Source: Seiridium cupressi
Taxonomy: Eukaryota; Ascomycota; Sordariomycetes; Amphisphaeriales; Sporocadaceae
Reading direction: 5' to 3'
Length of the DNA: 64,000 nt
Assembly (NCBI GenBank): GCA_036674765.1
Contig: JARVKI010000001.1
Coordinates: 496,001 to 560,000, forward strand
Below are positions 10,375 to 22,090 of this stretch, in pieces; the first letter of the stretch is position 1, and the number at the start of each line of letters is the position of its first letter. A program made the translations under genes and the position numbers. The notes beneath the pieces were generated by a model. It had not been told where the DNA came from. It worked only from the letters and a program-made list of their open reading frames with translations, and did no database searches.

Positions 10375-11569
10375 ATGTGTTCATTATTTGCACTTTTGGC
10401 GGCATCGTTGCCTCTGGCTTCGGCGCAGCTGGACCTCTATGCAAAGAAAGCTGGGCTCAAGTACTTCGGTGCGGCCACCGATTCTCCCGGGCAGCGTGAG
10501 AGGGCTGGATTGGAAGCTTCCTACGCTCAATATGATGTTATCTTGACAGATCATAACGAGTTTGGCCAGACGACTGCGACCAATGGACAGAAGGTTTGTG
10601 GTGAGGACACGAATCAGGTGGCAACAGTACTGACTTGTGTTGATAGTGGGTCTTCATTGAACCAGAGCAAGGGGCATTCAATTTCACGGAAGGAGACATT
10701 GTAACTTCCATTGCCCAAGAAAACCACCTCATCCAGCGATGCCATGCTCTGGTTTGGCATAGCCAACTGGCTCCATGGGTAGAGTCGACGAACTGGACTG
10801 CCGAAGCCTTGAGCTCGGTCATAGTCAATCACATCACCAACGTCATGGAACACTACAAAGGCAAATGTTATGCCTGGGATGTAGTCAACGAGGCTCTAAA
10901 TGAAGACGGGACATACCGCGAGTCGGTCTTCTATACGACCCTTGGCGAGGAGTACATCAAGCTAGCGTTCAGCACAGCAGCCCAGGTCGACCCCGACGTG
11001 AAGCTGTACTACAATGACTACAATCTCGAATCGCCGGGCAACAAGAGCGCTGGCGCTGTCCGCATTGTCAAGCTGTTACAAGATGAAGGCATCAAGATCG
11101 ACGGTGTCGGCATGCAAGCACACTTTACTGCCTCCGGCGCACCGACGCTGGACCAGCAAATTGCCGTCATTGAGTCATATGCAGCTCTCGATGTCGAGGT
11201 TGCATACACTGAATTGGATGTCCGAATCGAGCTGCCTTTGAATGACACGAACCTAGAGTGGCAGAAGGAAGCTTACACAAATGTAGGTTGAAACCATATG
11301 CAACAAGCGGTTCAATGACTGACACTGTCTAGGCTGTTGGTGCTTGCGTCCAAAGTCCTGCATGCATTGGAATCACGATATGGGATTTCTATGACCCCTT
11401 TAGCTGGGTTCCGGCCGTGTTCCCCGGCGAAGGGAACCCTCTCTTGTGGTTCGAGGACTTTAGCAAACATCCGGCTTATTACGGGGCAATTGAGGCTCTG
11501 AAAAACCAGACCGGAGCTAAGCCCTGTAAACAAGGACAAATCCACCCGAGAGATATCGGTAGAAAGTAG
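10375..11569 (+). CDS. Secreted GH10 endo-beta-1,4-xylanase
   Basis: This gene encodes an endo-xylanase that cuts the xylan backbone outside the cell. Exons are 10375-10593, 10647-11282 and 11333-11569 (363 aa; introns 53 and 50 nt). An N-terminal signal peptide (MCSLFALLAASLPLASA) precedes a complete GH10 barrel. CHALVWHSQLAPW lines the active site, WDVVNEAL holds the acid/base Glu155 and VAYTELDVR the nucleophile Glu262. WDFYDPFSWVP and NPLLWFEDFSKHPAY form the end of the fold. There is no CBM1 or linker, unlike the relic near 0.7 kb. The start is the first ATG; the in-frame GTG at 10354 is not used. The first intron has a weaker GTTTGT donor but phase and homology support it. Expression is probably under XlnR-type control (inference). 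Confidence 0.95.
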
Positions 11570-12527
11570 GAATAGTTAGAAGGCCCCTTTGGACTTGGTT
11601 ACAAGTCATAGGATCAAATACAAAATAGGGCCAGGATTCCCGAATAGCCATTGCTTTTGCCCCAAGATACAAGAAACCTGAACCAGAGGCTATTGGCATC
11701 GTTTGTCCTAAAGAAAGCACAATCCGTTTCTAGTGATACCACAAGCGCGGCCGTTTTATGTTTTACTTTTGATTACTTGCACTGCTTCTAGTTAGTCCAG
11801 GATGGTGACATATTTAATGCGTGTGCTTCGTGTATTTTTCATCCTTGTCGTTCCACCTCGAATGACGTTTGGGGTCTGGGGGTTATAGACCTAGCCCTGT
11901 AGTATGCTAGGTTAGGCTGTAGGGTATTTTCGTTTCCTCAATGTAGTTCGGCTGGCACGTGCGGCACCCGAGTTACGGGGTTCCAGAGTTTGCGATGGCA
12001 ATCCCAACGCGCGTGAGATTTGTTCTAGACCTTTGAACTGCCTATGTATAGACGCATGGGTTGACCAGCATTGACGGCAGCCTACCTTATGTAGAGTACT
12101 TGGAGCCCACTCAGCCACAAGCAGTAAGCGGCTCAGTTCACAATGCCGGTTGATTGGGCGCATGCATGACCGCTGACCCCAGCGCAACGGGCACCTGGAA
12201 CGGCGAAAGATTCGGTAGTGCCTGGGCGCGGCCGCTGCGCCGCTGCAGGATGGAGTCCGCCCAAGAGCAACTGCCCCTAAACGGAACTCCGGGAAATTAA
12301 AGGCGACGATATACAAAACCGCACCATCTCCTTGTGCGCATCTGGGCTTCGTTGTGTTGGCTTTTCCAGTCACTGCTTCTTCTGGAGACAATCTTCGACG
12401 TTGCCACGCCATTCTTTTACTGTTATCATTAACCTTAAAGCCTAATTTCTCTCGGTCCACACCGGTCTTGCGCCACTTTGTCTGCACATACACCCACTTA
12501 TTCATTAAGAAACTCACAACATTCGCA
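11570..12527. other. Intergenic, upstream of GPI protein gene
   Basis: No gene is supported. A 201-codon open frame on the minus strand (11912-12517) overlaps the promoter of the next gene. It shows no conserved motif and looks like a chance frame in GC-rich DNA. Confidence 0.5.
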
Positions 12528-13293
12528 ATGCGTTCTGCTCAGGTTGTTCTGGTGTTGGCACCCCTTCTGGCACTGGCCCAAGACGACGTGGCCACCGTCA
12601 CGCCTGCGTCCACCGCCACCACCACATCCACGGACTTGGGTTATACCTCGGACCTGGGTGGTGAAGAGAGCACGATTGGAGCGTCCGATTATCTTTCGGC
12701 GATATACGGCACTGCGACGCCCGCGGGCGCCACCGGCGCGGCTGCAACTAGCTTAGCAAGCGCTCTGGACAGGTCAGAAGCCCCGATATTGCTCCCACAT
12801 TTCTTCAAGAGGCGAAGGCACTGACACCCAATCTAGCTATGAAAGCCAGCTCTACACAGATGCCGGTTACCTCTCCGCGGCCAACGACGTCTACTACGCG
12901 ATCGCGAGCCAGACTGACGCCGACGCCATCTTCTCCACGCTGGATGCCGGGGGCGTTCTGAACGGCGGATACACGACCGCCAGCTGGTACGTGAACGGCG
13001 TTCCCGAGAGCGCGAAGCGCGAAATGTCCAGCATCATCTCGGGATTCCACTCCGTTCAGACGAGCGTCCTTGGAGCGGTCGCCACGACCACAGCCAGCAC
13101 TGGCGAGAGCAGCGCAACCGGAGCGTCGGCTGGATCCACCATCACTTCAGCCGCCTCAAATACCGCATCGGCCACAGGATCTGCTGTTTCCGCTAGCGCA
13201 AGCACTGCGGGCGCTGCAGGACCCAAGATTACAAACAACGCCGTCGCTGGGTTGGCCGCTGTTGTGGCCGTTGGCGCTGCTGTGCTGTACTAG
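12528..13293 (+). CDS. Secreted GPI-anchored Ser/Thr/Ala-rich protein
   Basis: This is a small cell-surface protein of unknown function. Exons are 12528-12772 and 12837-13293 (233 aa; 64-nt intron, phase 2). The protein starts with a signal peptide (MRSAQVVLVLAPLLALAQ), followed by a Thr/Ala-rich stretch with SDYLSAIYGTATPAG. A globular part (ESQLYTDAGYLSAANDVYYAI through NGVPESAKREMSSIISGF) comes next. A long Ser/Thr/Ala/Gly tail ends in a small-residue omega site and a hydrophobic C-terminus (NNAVAGLAAVVAVGAAVLY), the pattern of a GPI signal. No catalytic motif was recognised. It probably sits in the cell wall or on the outer plasma membrane and is likely O-glycosylated. Confidence 0.85.
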
Positions 13294-13618
13294 ATTGTCA
13301 GTGGAGTGTAGATATAGAAAACCCGGGCGAACAATCTAGAGTTAATACTGTATTACTATACATATCTATATGTACATATATTGCATAGCATTCAAGCGTT
13401 CAGTTGATCGAAGCACGTAATGCAAGACATTTCATATTTGCACATGACACACACTCGGTGAGGTACATGCTAGACACATCGTACAAGCTCGAGAAGTATA
13501 TACAGTGTAAGTTAATATAGACAGTCAAAAAGGTAAAGCTATGTACAGTTGATATGCACCGTTCCACTAGGTGATGCTTGTGAGAGAATGCAAACGCCTC
13601 AACAATTGATAATACTGC
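13294..13618. other. Short convergent intergenic region
   Basis: This AT-rich 325-bp spacer separates the 3' ends of the GPI protein (plus) and the rhamnogalacturonan lyase (minus). TATATGTACATATA-like sequence near 13360-13380 may contribute to 3'-end formation. No gene is seen. Confidence 0.5.
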
Positions 13619-15359
13619 TTAGTAAAACAGCTCTATGGCATCGAAGATCTGACGATGACTCATTAGTACTATGCTTAAAAAAGGTTTATAACATCAGGAA
13701 GGTACTCACCACATTGGGGCTCAAAAAGTCGTCGCCGCTGCTGCCACTAATGACATTGATAGTGATAGTGTTTGTGCCACTGACCAAGTTGCCGGCCGGA
13801 ACGCTGCAATCATACACGTCACCCCAGCCGCGGTACGCACCACGGGTAACACCACGGCTGTCGATGGTGGTTGGCGCCGCTGGAGCTGAGCAGGCATAGC
13901 TGTTAACAGTGGCCTGGGGACGGCCACCGGCAAAGGACAGAGTCGTGGCAATGCGCAGAGTTGCGGCACTGCTGATGGCCGAGGACAGTGAGAAACTAAT
14001 CTTGGTGCCGTCGTTGACGTCTTTGAAGATAGCCATGGGCCAGGAGGATGCGGCGGTGCTGGCAACAGTACCGGGGGTCCATGAGGACATGCGGGAGTCT
14101 GACGGGTGCATGCGCAGCTGCTTATCGGCGTTCAAGAAGCCGGTTGGCTGGCCATCGTAGTCGCCCATCTTGAAGACAGTTGTGTGTGACGAGGTCAAAA
14201 TGGTGTTGGTCGCAGCGATGTTGGAAGTAACGGTACCGCCAGAAGTGACAGTAACGGTCTGTGTAGCAGCCAAGAACTCATCCTGGTACAGTTTCATTGT
14301 GTAGGTACCTGCAACAAGGGCAGGTGAAGTGAAGCTTCCAGAGGAAGAAGCATAGACCCAGCTTTGATAGTCAGAATTGTACCAGTGGACAACGATGGGA
14401 AAGCTGCTGGAAACACCAGTGGCGGTACCCTTGACGTAGCCACGGCCGGACGCAGCAACATAGCCAGTCAGACCAAGGTCGTCGAAGAAGGAGACATCGA
14501 AGTCACTGGCCTTGGGGACTCCGGAGCGTGTGAAGGCGAAGACATAAGGGCCGTGGAAGCCCTGGCGGTAACTCTCGGTCTGAACGTGGCCGGAGTTCAT
14601 GTAATAAGTGACAGAGTGATAGCTTCCTCCCCAGTTCAGGTCGATGTCCCGGAAGAAGGGGCCCCCAGAGCTCTTCTCAGTAGCCTTGTTGTCCGGGCGA
14701 AGCCAACAGGCATGAATCGTGGCACCAGAATCCGTAGCGCAGTAGCTAGTGTCGTCGATGAACCTCTCAGATGAGTAGAACTTGCTGCGTGTCTCTGAAT
14801 CGACGGTGTAGACGTCGGATGCCTCGATGGCAGTTCCGCCGGCAGTGTTAGAAACGTCACCGTAGGAGTAGGTAGGGTAAGTCTCGGTTAGGCCAGTCAG
14901 ACGGAAGATGAAGCGCAGTTCGCCGATAGAGGGTTCGCTGTTAGTGTAGGTACCCATGTAGATGTTGTTCTCGCCGTCAGCAAAGACCATATAATGAGTC
15001 AGGTCGAAGTCATCGTTGTCCGCCACGCACTTGACAATAACGTAATCGCCTATTGCTGTTCTTTAGTAACTTGTCGGATTGCTGATTGCTCGCCCAAGGA
15101 AAGACTTACCACTCGTGGTATAAGAAACGGTCGCAGATCCCAAGCCAGAAGCGATATGGCTGTAGGTGCTCGAGTACTGATAGTCGGTACCGTAGAACTC
15201 CAGAGAGGTAATATCGCAAGTGGTACGGCTGATGACTGTGGTGAAGCCATAGCTGCTCTCTGTATCAACGGTGTAAGAAGCAGTGGCAGTTGTGACCGTG
15301 ATGGCAGCGACCGAACCGGCCCATGCAAGAATAAACGAAAGGAGTATTGAGAACACCAT
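13619..15359 (-). CDS. Secreted rhamnogalacturonan lyase (PL4)
   Basis: This PL4 enzyme cuts the rhamnogalacturonan-I backbone of pectin by beta-elimination. Exons are 15359-15110, 15049-13710 and 13648-13619 (539 aa). The start chosen is MVFSILLSFILAWAGSVAA, a good signal peptide; an in-frame ATG lies 19 codons upstream. The N-terminal domain has SRTTCDITSLEFYG and YSHIASGLGSATV. The catalytic region has SSGGPFFRDI and GHVQTESYRQGFHGPY, where the family has its active-site His. A FnIII-like domain (GYVAASGRGYVKGTA) and a carbohydrate-binding-like domain (FAGGRPQATVNSY, SRGVTRGAYRGWG) follow. The last exon is only 30 nt and restores the conserved ending LSPNV-IFDAIELF; reading through the donor would give an aberrant tail. 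Family assignment is strong. Confidence 0.95.
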
Positions 15360-15443
15360 CTTGGGCGATTTTAACTCGAAGTATGCTGCTTCAGTTTGCC
15401 GTGACTTCTCCAACATATAATCAGCATCTTCAGCGAGCTACCG

Positions 15444-15456
15444 TGTATATATATAT
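15444..15456 (-). promoter_or_regulatory. TATA-like element of the PL4 gene
   Basis: An alternating TATATATATATA run lies about 85-95 bp upstream of the rhamnogalacturonan lyase ATG on the minus strand. That position suits a TATA box of an inducible secreted-enzyme gene. It could also be a simple AT repeat. Confidence 0.4.
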
Positions 15457-18292
15457 ATTCACGCATGTTCGCCAAGGGTCGCACGACTGGCGGAAACATA
15501 TTTCAGGGGTTCTCCTTCGCCCCAGGATCCTCGCTCGGAGAAATGACGGAACAGGTTGGTTCTTGGAAGTATCAACGAGCGGGGCCTTATGGAGTGTACA
15601 GTGACCTTGACACAAAGAAACGCGGCTTGGCAAGGCGGGCTGCCATAGTGCTGTTACCAAACATCACCAATCAACGGAAAATCCAGTCACCACATCTATC
15701 CATATTGCGGCTGCGACCTGGTTCCGCCTGGGTCCCAACTCAGCTTTTTCGGGATATCGTCTGCCGATCGGTGTTGGCCTGCCTCTGCGTAAAAAGGACA
15801 TTCTAACACGACGTGGAGTGGGCTACTTGAGCGCTAGAAGATGTGATATCGAAGCGTGACTAGAAGGATGCGTCGGTAATCGTGGGAAAACTGTGCTCAG
15901 TCTGGTTAGGATCCATTTGAGAACGTCACGGAGGCTCAACCACCCCCCGTCACATCCGAAAACGGCAATACAACTTGCATTTTCCACCACTCAACCCCTG
16001 GTTATGATGATCCACCTGCACCCCGCAATCTCCTTGGAGTAAAATGCGCAGCCAAAATACAACTTGTGTATGCGTGGGGGCGTGAGTGGCTATCAAAACA
16101 TTCCGGTGGCGTGCGCAAGTGTCGTTATCTTGCGTGACATTTGCTCGGTACTGGTGCGCGGTGGCGCCTGGAGCTGCCATTTCCCCGGATTTTCTGTCAT
16201 TGCAACCCATACCGCCGGAACTCTAGTAGATAGGACCATCATTTCCAAACATAGAGAGATGGACCTTACTTTGCCTACAAGTAAACATAATACCTTAGAA
16301 CTTTGAAATATGGAACTCTTTGCGACATGTCCCACACCTTGAGCGTAAGCTTGCATGTGATCGTCCAAGTTGGGCACGTCTCGGCATGTTGATTTTAGGG
16401 AAACGGACATGCAGTCAGCTTGGGGAGCTGGCCACGAGGCTTCGCTCGGATGGGCTGCCATTTGCCTCACGCTCTAGACGCTACTTGAAGGATGCAACCA
16501 ACCCTCCAAAATCGTCCCCTTCTCGAACGAGGCGGCGCCATTCAAACAGATCCTCAAAACAGCAGGAGTTTTGCAACTGTGCTGCCGCTTGGCCAATAGA
16601 ATTTGACTTCTGCACGGGCAAGATATTCCCGAGGAATTTGCTTCCACTACGATATAAGCAATGATGCCAGACAAGAAACTTGTCGATCTTGAAAGAACAA
16701 AACGGTCTATCCGATTGAGCAACAAATCCCACGTTGACCGGCCAGTGGCCAAAAGGGTTAAAGTGATTGGTTCACCACAGAATCGCGTCTCTTCTCTGTT
16801 TGGAGCCTGCACCGGTATACAAGTAAAGCGGAGCTACTCTCAGAACCTGACAAAGTTTAATGCTCTCGAGGCATATGGATTTTCCATCGCGTGGCGTATA
16901 TCTCTTTGGTATCGTGGTTTGCATGGTGCCTATTAGTTCTGGGCAAGAAACGAAGAGACAACACTGCAAAGCTGAAGCTCTTTGCCCCCTTCGAGTGTGA
17001 AATAGTGTTGTCGTGTATAGGAAACTACTAAACATCTTTCTACAAAGTTGATCGACACTTCCTGCACTCCCAGTCCTTTGCATTGGACTAGTGTGGCCTC
17101 GTAGCCGATCATGCCCCATATGATAGCTACCTAGCGATGGGTATGGCGGCGCATAGATGATGGCTCCATTCTGTTCTGTCGTAATTCCGGGTCCATGAAT
17201 GAAATGCTGCCAGAAGCGGGCTGACTGTTAGTGCTAAGACGGCAATGCCAGGCTAGGTTGGCAAAAGCTTGGTTTTGATGTCAAGTCGATTCTTGAACTC
17301 TCTGTATCGTGTTCAGTCTGGAGGTCGAACGAAGAAAGTTGATGTGCGCCTAGATCGGAATGAGGGCTACTTGGGCGGCGGTCAGCCATGGGTAGGTCCG
17401 AGGAACTGATATTCGTAAACGCTCACGTTGTATTGCTGGGCAAGTGGTGGATACATAGTGAATGGTTTGGCTCCCAGATGGAGAGCGCCTGTCCAAAGTC
17501 TCGCATGGTTGAAATATGGCGACGAAGGAACAAACAGCAAAGCCACAAGGAAGATTGGGAGCTCATATACCTTCTTAAGATGGCTACTCTCGACCATCTG
17601 GTCAGCCAAACTTTCTCTGCTCTGCCGAATGTCGCATACTGAAGTGAATACCAATTGGCTTAGTTGGGTGATTCTAACTCTGCCAACACAGTGCCTTCAG
17701 GGACGTTTAGCCCCATTTTTTGAAGACCAGCAGTTCGATCCGGGAACACTCCCAATTTTTATTTTTATTTTTCCGCGTCATTTTCAGCCCACCATTGCAT
17801 ATATAAAATCTTCACCACGTAATATTTTTGCTACAACGTGACCGGGCCTATGCCCATGGAAACAAGCAACGGTCAACTATATTCATGTATTGAGAAACCT
17901 AGAAAGAGCCCATTGGCTGCATTACAGACTTTGTCAAGCCTCAACTTCAACGAAAGCAACACCAATTGGCCCAAGCTCCGACGCGTACCTGAAGCTAAGC
18001 AGATCCATGACATCAGTATGGCGCTAAAGTCCGGGGTAGCTGCAGTCAGTTGCCATTGCTTTTGCATGAGATTGACCTCATCGTGTTCCTGCTGCAGCTC
18101 ACATCATTTTCAGCTTTGATTGGAGAAGCCGGCCGACCTTTTCTCTGCTCCATTGCAATTGAAGCCTTTGTTTCCCGGACGTCTCACCACACTTTATACT
18201 TGACACTGTAATTATTAGTGCCGCTAATCGTTATTTTTTCCGACTTTGGGGGATTTGGACATAAATCCATTCAACGCTGAACAGCTCATAAG
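15457..18292. other. Long gene-poor spacer
   Basis: Nearly 3 kb lacks a convincing gene. Open frames of 80-137 codons occur in several overlapping frames (for example 17428-17841 plus and 17382-17654 minus) with no motif. A short frame with an ATG at 17838-18119 precedes the next gene and begins METSNGQLYSC after three earlier Met codons; it is the only candidate for a small protein and is weak. Confidence 0.45.
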
Positions 18293-19644
18293 ATGGTGAC
18301 CTCCACGAGATCCACAGACAAACAGGGCGGAGGTGCCAATGGGTCGGCCGACCAGGCTGTTGGAAGCAAGCATCAAATTGACGAGAAGACGTCGCCTCAG
18401 GCCAAGAAAGCAAAGAAGGCAGATGAGAAGGAGCAGAAGACAATCGAGGAGACATTGAACGGGTACGTTTTATATGTGATTTTTTCTGCTTGGCTTTTTG
18501 GCCCAAGCTAGCTTGTCATCACCATTGCTCATAGCTTTCTTTGTCCGCCTTTTTTTTTTTTTTCTTTTTTTTTTTTCTTTCCCCTCCCTCCCTCTTTTCT
18601 CTTGCGGCCCTATTGAACGGCAGGACTAATGTTGATAACAGTGCGGACTCCACCAAGGACAAGAAACAAGGGACCGAAAAAGATGATTCGACAGGAGAGC
18701 CTGAGAAGTCCAAGGACTCCACGAACTCCCAGCATGAAGTCGAAGAGCAAGATACCACCAATGGCCAAAGTGGATCAGCCGAGGAACCCAAAGCGCGAGA
18801 CGGGGCTACACCCGCCAGTATCCTCGAGAAGGGCATCATATACTTCTTTTTCCGGGGTCGTGTTGGCATTGACGAGCCAAGCAGCGTGAGTGATGTTGCG
18901 CGTAGCTACATCGTCCTTCGGCCCATCGGCAAGGACGCTAAGCTTGGTGAAGGCACCATTGGAGACGCTGGTAACAGTCGTCTAATCGCAATTCCCAAGA
19001 AGGTGCTTCCCCTGAGTGGCAAGGATAAATGGATCGCCTTCGTGGAGAAGTCGCATGCCTCTTTCAAAACACTCAAGGATGAATTCCTTTCTGCTTCAGA
19101 CTACGACACCAAGACCGCAGGCACTCGGCACAGTCCCGCTGCGACCCCGGTTGGCGAGGGCATCTACGCTATCACGACAACCGGTAGAGAGAACCACCTC
19201 GCCTACATGCTCACACTTCCTGAAAAGCTTAGTGAGGTTCAAGAGGAGATCGGTCTACGTGAGCGTGGAAGCTTCATCCTCTCGACCAGAAACCCAGATT
19301 ATGAGGCGCCCAGGAACGTTGCACTTCCCCAGGGTCCGGACTACCCCAAAGAGGTTAAGGAGGAATTCCGTGCTCTCCGTTGGATGGCCACCAATCCCAA
19401 GCACCTTGACTATGTGAATACTCAGTTTCTACTCATTGGCGAATCGTCCGGAATTGACAAGGCGGTTGAGCCTCAGAAGGCCGACCAGGATGACGGCAAG
19501 GACAAACCATTAGAGGAGCTTGAGAAGTTGGAGGACGAGGACACTCATCGCATGGAAGATCTGAAGGGTGATGATGCTGCGGCCATTTTTGCGGACTTGG
19601 AGGTCCACGCCAAAGATTATCCAAAGCTGCAGACATCGTTTTAA
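18293..19644 (+). CDS. Conserved acidic fungal protein
   Basis: Exons are 18293-18462 and 18624-19644 (396 aa). The N-terminus is basic and Lys-rich (QAKKAKKADEKEQK, a likely nuclear signal), followed by an acidic, low-complexity stretch. The conserved core begins ILEKGIIYFFFRGRVGIDEP, then VARSYIVLRP and AKLGEGTIGDAGNSRLIAIPKKVLP. It continues with GIYAITTTGRENHLAYMLTLP, GSFILSTRNP and the C-terminal WMATNPKHLDYVNTQFLLIG. Relatives in Aspergillus are, as I recall, annotated as 'BTB domain transcription factor', but I see no BTB fold here and treat the function as unknown. The 161-nt intron has an unusually long pyrimidine tract (about 18549-18602). TTGAACGG occurs at both splice junctions. 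Confidence 0.82.
18549..18602 (+). repeat. Pyrimidine tract inside an intron
   Basis: Almost uninterrupted T and C for about 54 nt, within the intron of the acidic-protein gene and ending 20 nt before its acceptor. It probably serves as an over-long polypyrimidine tract and is likely length-variable between strains. Confidence 0.6.
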
Positions 19645-20275
19645 TCGTGGATCATGACGTTTCCTTAGTCTATCTCTGACATCGCTCCGTATCTATGCAG
19701 AACAAATGCCATGGACCTATATTGCCATTTTGAAATTCTGTCTTAATAATATGCATCCACTTCAGTGCCTCTATTGGAGCGGAAAGCCTATCCGAAAACG
19801 TGTGCTCAGTCAACTCGCAGTGCTTGGGGAAAGAAAAGAAGTAGAGCTAACATCACACCATGATTAACTTTGGGTTAGGTGATATATAGACTTTCCTTAG
19901 GCCTATGTCTATTACTCTTTTCTGTGGGTTCTAGTTCAGTGGCAACCTGACTATACCATCTCGTATGAGAATCTATGATGTGATGTCTCATCTCTCATGA
20001 TAATATTGAAGATAGTGGATGGGTTGAAATCCAAATTGAGAAAGCAACCGCGGAGCGAGCTGAGAATTCTGACAGCTAGCGGAATCATTCCAGAATGAAC
20101 CACTATTACCCAAAAAACTGTATATCATCAGTCGTGTAATATTTTTATTGAACGATGCCAAGGTCTAATACTGGATCCGATTTTCCAGTATTTACATTTC
20201 GATGTCATCGGCTCCCTGGGTGGCCGTAGTATATATATATTCCCTTGGGCATTGAAACAGGCCAGCATAGGATCT
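19645..20275. other. Convergent intergenic region
   Basis: This stretch separates the 3' ends of the acidic protein (plus) and the F-box/WD40 protein (minus). It is AT-rich with TATATATATAT near 20230. I see no gene or repeat family in it. Confidence 0.5.
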
Positions 20276-22090
20276 TTAGGTGAAGTCGTATACCATGAGG
20301 CTCTCCGTCCCTTTAGATTCTTTAAGCACAATGACCATCTCGTCGTCGAATCCGACCCAATTTCGCCGCTCGTCGAACGCTATATTTGTTTGCAGGCTCT
20401 CGTTCCCATCTCCGCCCTCTTCTTGACTGCTAGGAGCAGTGGGTCGCACCTCGATACTTCGCCCTTCTGCCCGGCCTTCGAGTTCCCATACTCGAATCTC
20501 CTCGCCGCGACAGCTGACACTGACTGCCTTTCCACGTGCAGTGATCTCCGCGTCACTTATGCCTGATGTGTGGCCCCAGAGCCGAATGCCAGGTGATATA
20601 GATAACGAAGACGCGTTCGAGGTGCAGAGATATAAAATCAGGGTGTTGTCCGGAAGTGTGGCGAGGAGGTAGGGATGGGTATAGCAGATGCTGATTGGCC
20701 CCTCTTCTGCCGTATCTGAAGCTCTTCCACCTGCGCGTGCGCGTGGTCTTGCGGGCGAGGTTGGTGGGGAGGGAATGTGTGACGATGCTGTTCTAACAGG
20801 CATGGTGTATGCTAGCCTGGTTGTTGTGATGTCTGGCGTGTTGTTTGAGCTGGTAAATGAAGGCTTGAGATGTAGATCTTGTAGGCCCAGTGACCATCCT
20901 TGTAGGGTAGAAAATGTGTAAGCAATGGACGCGATCGTGGTCCCTGCGGTCTTTCGTATCGACAAAGCCAGGGGTGCGCGCGACGTATGCGACTTTAAAG
21001 AAGTAAGTAAGTAAGTTGCAGGGAGATTGACTGCTGGAGGTGGCTGTGACGACTTCGACTTGCAGGGAGACGCCCGCAGCTGATCATGCTCATCCTCAGT
21101 ATAGCTTTCCCCTTCGCGAACGGTCTCGCTATCGGAACCCCTTTCCGTCTCACTGTCGGCATCGAGCTCTGTATGTCTCCTCGTCGGCTTGGAAGGCCTA
21201 TCGAATGTATAAAGTGATATCAAGACGGATTTGGTAGCTGTTAATAGGTAAGGGAACGAGAACGCAGCGCCAGCGAGCGCTCCATTCGCCGACTTTTCAT
21301 GGCGGTATCTCTTTAATAGCCTTCGGTCTCGAATGTCGAGCTTCCATACACCGAAGCTGCCATCGCAGAAACCGACCGCGATCTCAACATTGTGCAGCAG
21401 AAGATTCGCGTCGTCCAAAGCAAGACAACTCGGTGGCGCGTCGGACTGCGAGTCCGCAAGGCTGATTTGCGCAAGCAGTTGTTTTGTCTTCAGATCCCAT
21501 GCTCGAAGCCCACTTGTCGCATCGGCGGTCACTGCGATTCCTTCGCATACTTTCACCAGCATCTTGGTGCAGCGTTCGTATGGCTCCTCTGGGATGGCCG
21601 TCATATCCTCTCCAACCTTTAGTTCCTCCACGGCGCACTTGCCTTTCGACCAGTTGTGTCTTAACTTGTACTGCTTCTTCCAGTCTCTCGGTATCCTACT
21701 TCCATCATCGCTGCGCATGTCTACCCACCCTCCCCTTCTGCCATCAGCCCAAACAGCGCGCCGTGAGGAATAATGCAGCTTCCCTTCACGCGCCGATCCA
21801 TCACGAAATCCTGGTATGCGCAAGGCACGAGGAAGTACGAAGCGGGAGTAGTATAAGCTCTTCCATATCTGCGAGTCTTCTGATAGCCTGCGGAACCTCG
21901 TCGATACGGGTGCAACGTTGAGGAGATGCGACAGCGATAGAGATGTTAGGATCCGTACGAGGAGCTCGTCGGAAAGTGGCGACAGGAAGTCGCGGGAAGC
22001 GCTCGATGCGCCGCGACGGGGTTTCTTTGTCGGCACTGATCGCGTCGAGGGGTCGAGTTCGGCATCGGTGCGCCTGCGCTTGACAGGCAT
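20276..22090 (-). CDS. F-box / WD40-like protein
   Basis: This is probably the substrate-recognition subunit of an SCF ubiquitin ligase. The frame is uninterrupted. The likely start is at 22090 (MPVKRRRTDAELD, 604 aa); further in-frame Met codons extend to 22225. A basic N-terminus (KKPRRG) is followed by an F-box (LSPLSDELLVRILTSLSLSH, then NVAPVSTRFRRLSEDSQIW), about residues 35-80. Divergent WD-like blades follow (GLRAWDLKTKQLLAQISL, VGFCDGSFGVWKLDI, IRLWGHTSGISDAEI, EEIRVWELEG). An acidic Ser/Glu-rich insertion and a Pro/Arg-rich segment lie between blades. An (AAGT)n-type run near 21000-21014 is within the coding frame. The target protein is unknown. Confidence 0.85.
   Translation of the reverse strand: MPVKRRRTDAELDPSTRSVPTKKPRRGASSASRDFLSPLSDELLVRILTSLSLSHLLNVAPVSTRFRRLSEDSQIWKSLYYSRFVLPRALRIPGFRDGSAREGKLHYSSRRAVWADGRRGGWVDMRSDDGSRIPRDWKKQYKLRHNWSKGKCAVEELKVGEDMTAIPEEPYERCTKMLVKVCEGIAVTADATSGLRAWDLKTKQLLAQISLADSQSDAPPSCLALDDANLLLHNVEIAVGFCDGSFGVWKLDIRDRRLLKRYRHEKSANGALAGAAFSFPYLLTATKSVLISLYTFDRPSKPTRRHTELDADSETERGSDSETVREGESYTEDEHDQLRASPCKSKSSQPPPAVNLPATYLLTSLKSHTSRAPLALSIRKTAGTTIASIAYTFSTLQGWSLGLQDLHLKPSFTSSNNTPDITTTRLAYTMPVRTASSHIPSPPTSPARPRARAGGRASDTAEEGPISICYTHPYLLATLPDNTLILYLCTSNASSLSISPGIRLWGHTSGISDAEITARGKAVSVSCRGEEIRVWELEGRAEGRSIEVRPTAPSSQEEGGDGNESLQTNIAFDERRNWVGFDDEMVIVLKESKGTESLMVYDFT

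Noticed and set aside
11912..12517. 201-codon minus-strand frame
   Set aside because: It covers the promoter of the GPI-protein gene, has no motif and basic, low-quality composition.
14364..14774. 136-codon plus-strand frame
   Set aside because: Antisense to the rhamnogalacturonan lyase.
17838..18119. 93-codon frame just upstream of the acidic-protein gene
   Set aside because: It has an ATG but no motif or conservation signal I can see; more likely part of the promoter or leader.
21333..21921. Two overlapping plus-strand frames of about 145 codons
   Set aside because: Antisense to the F-box/WD40 coding sequence.
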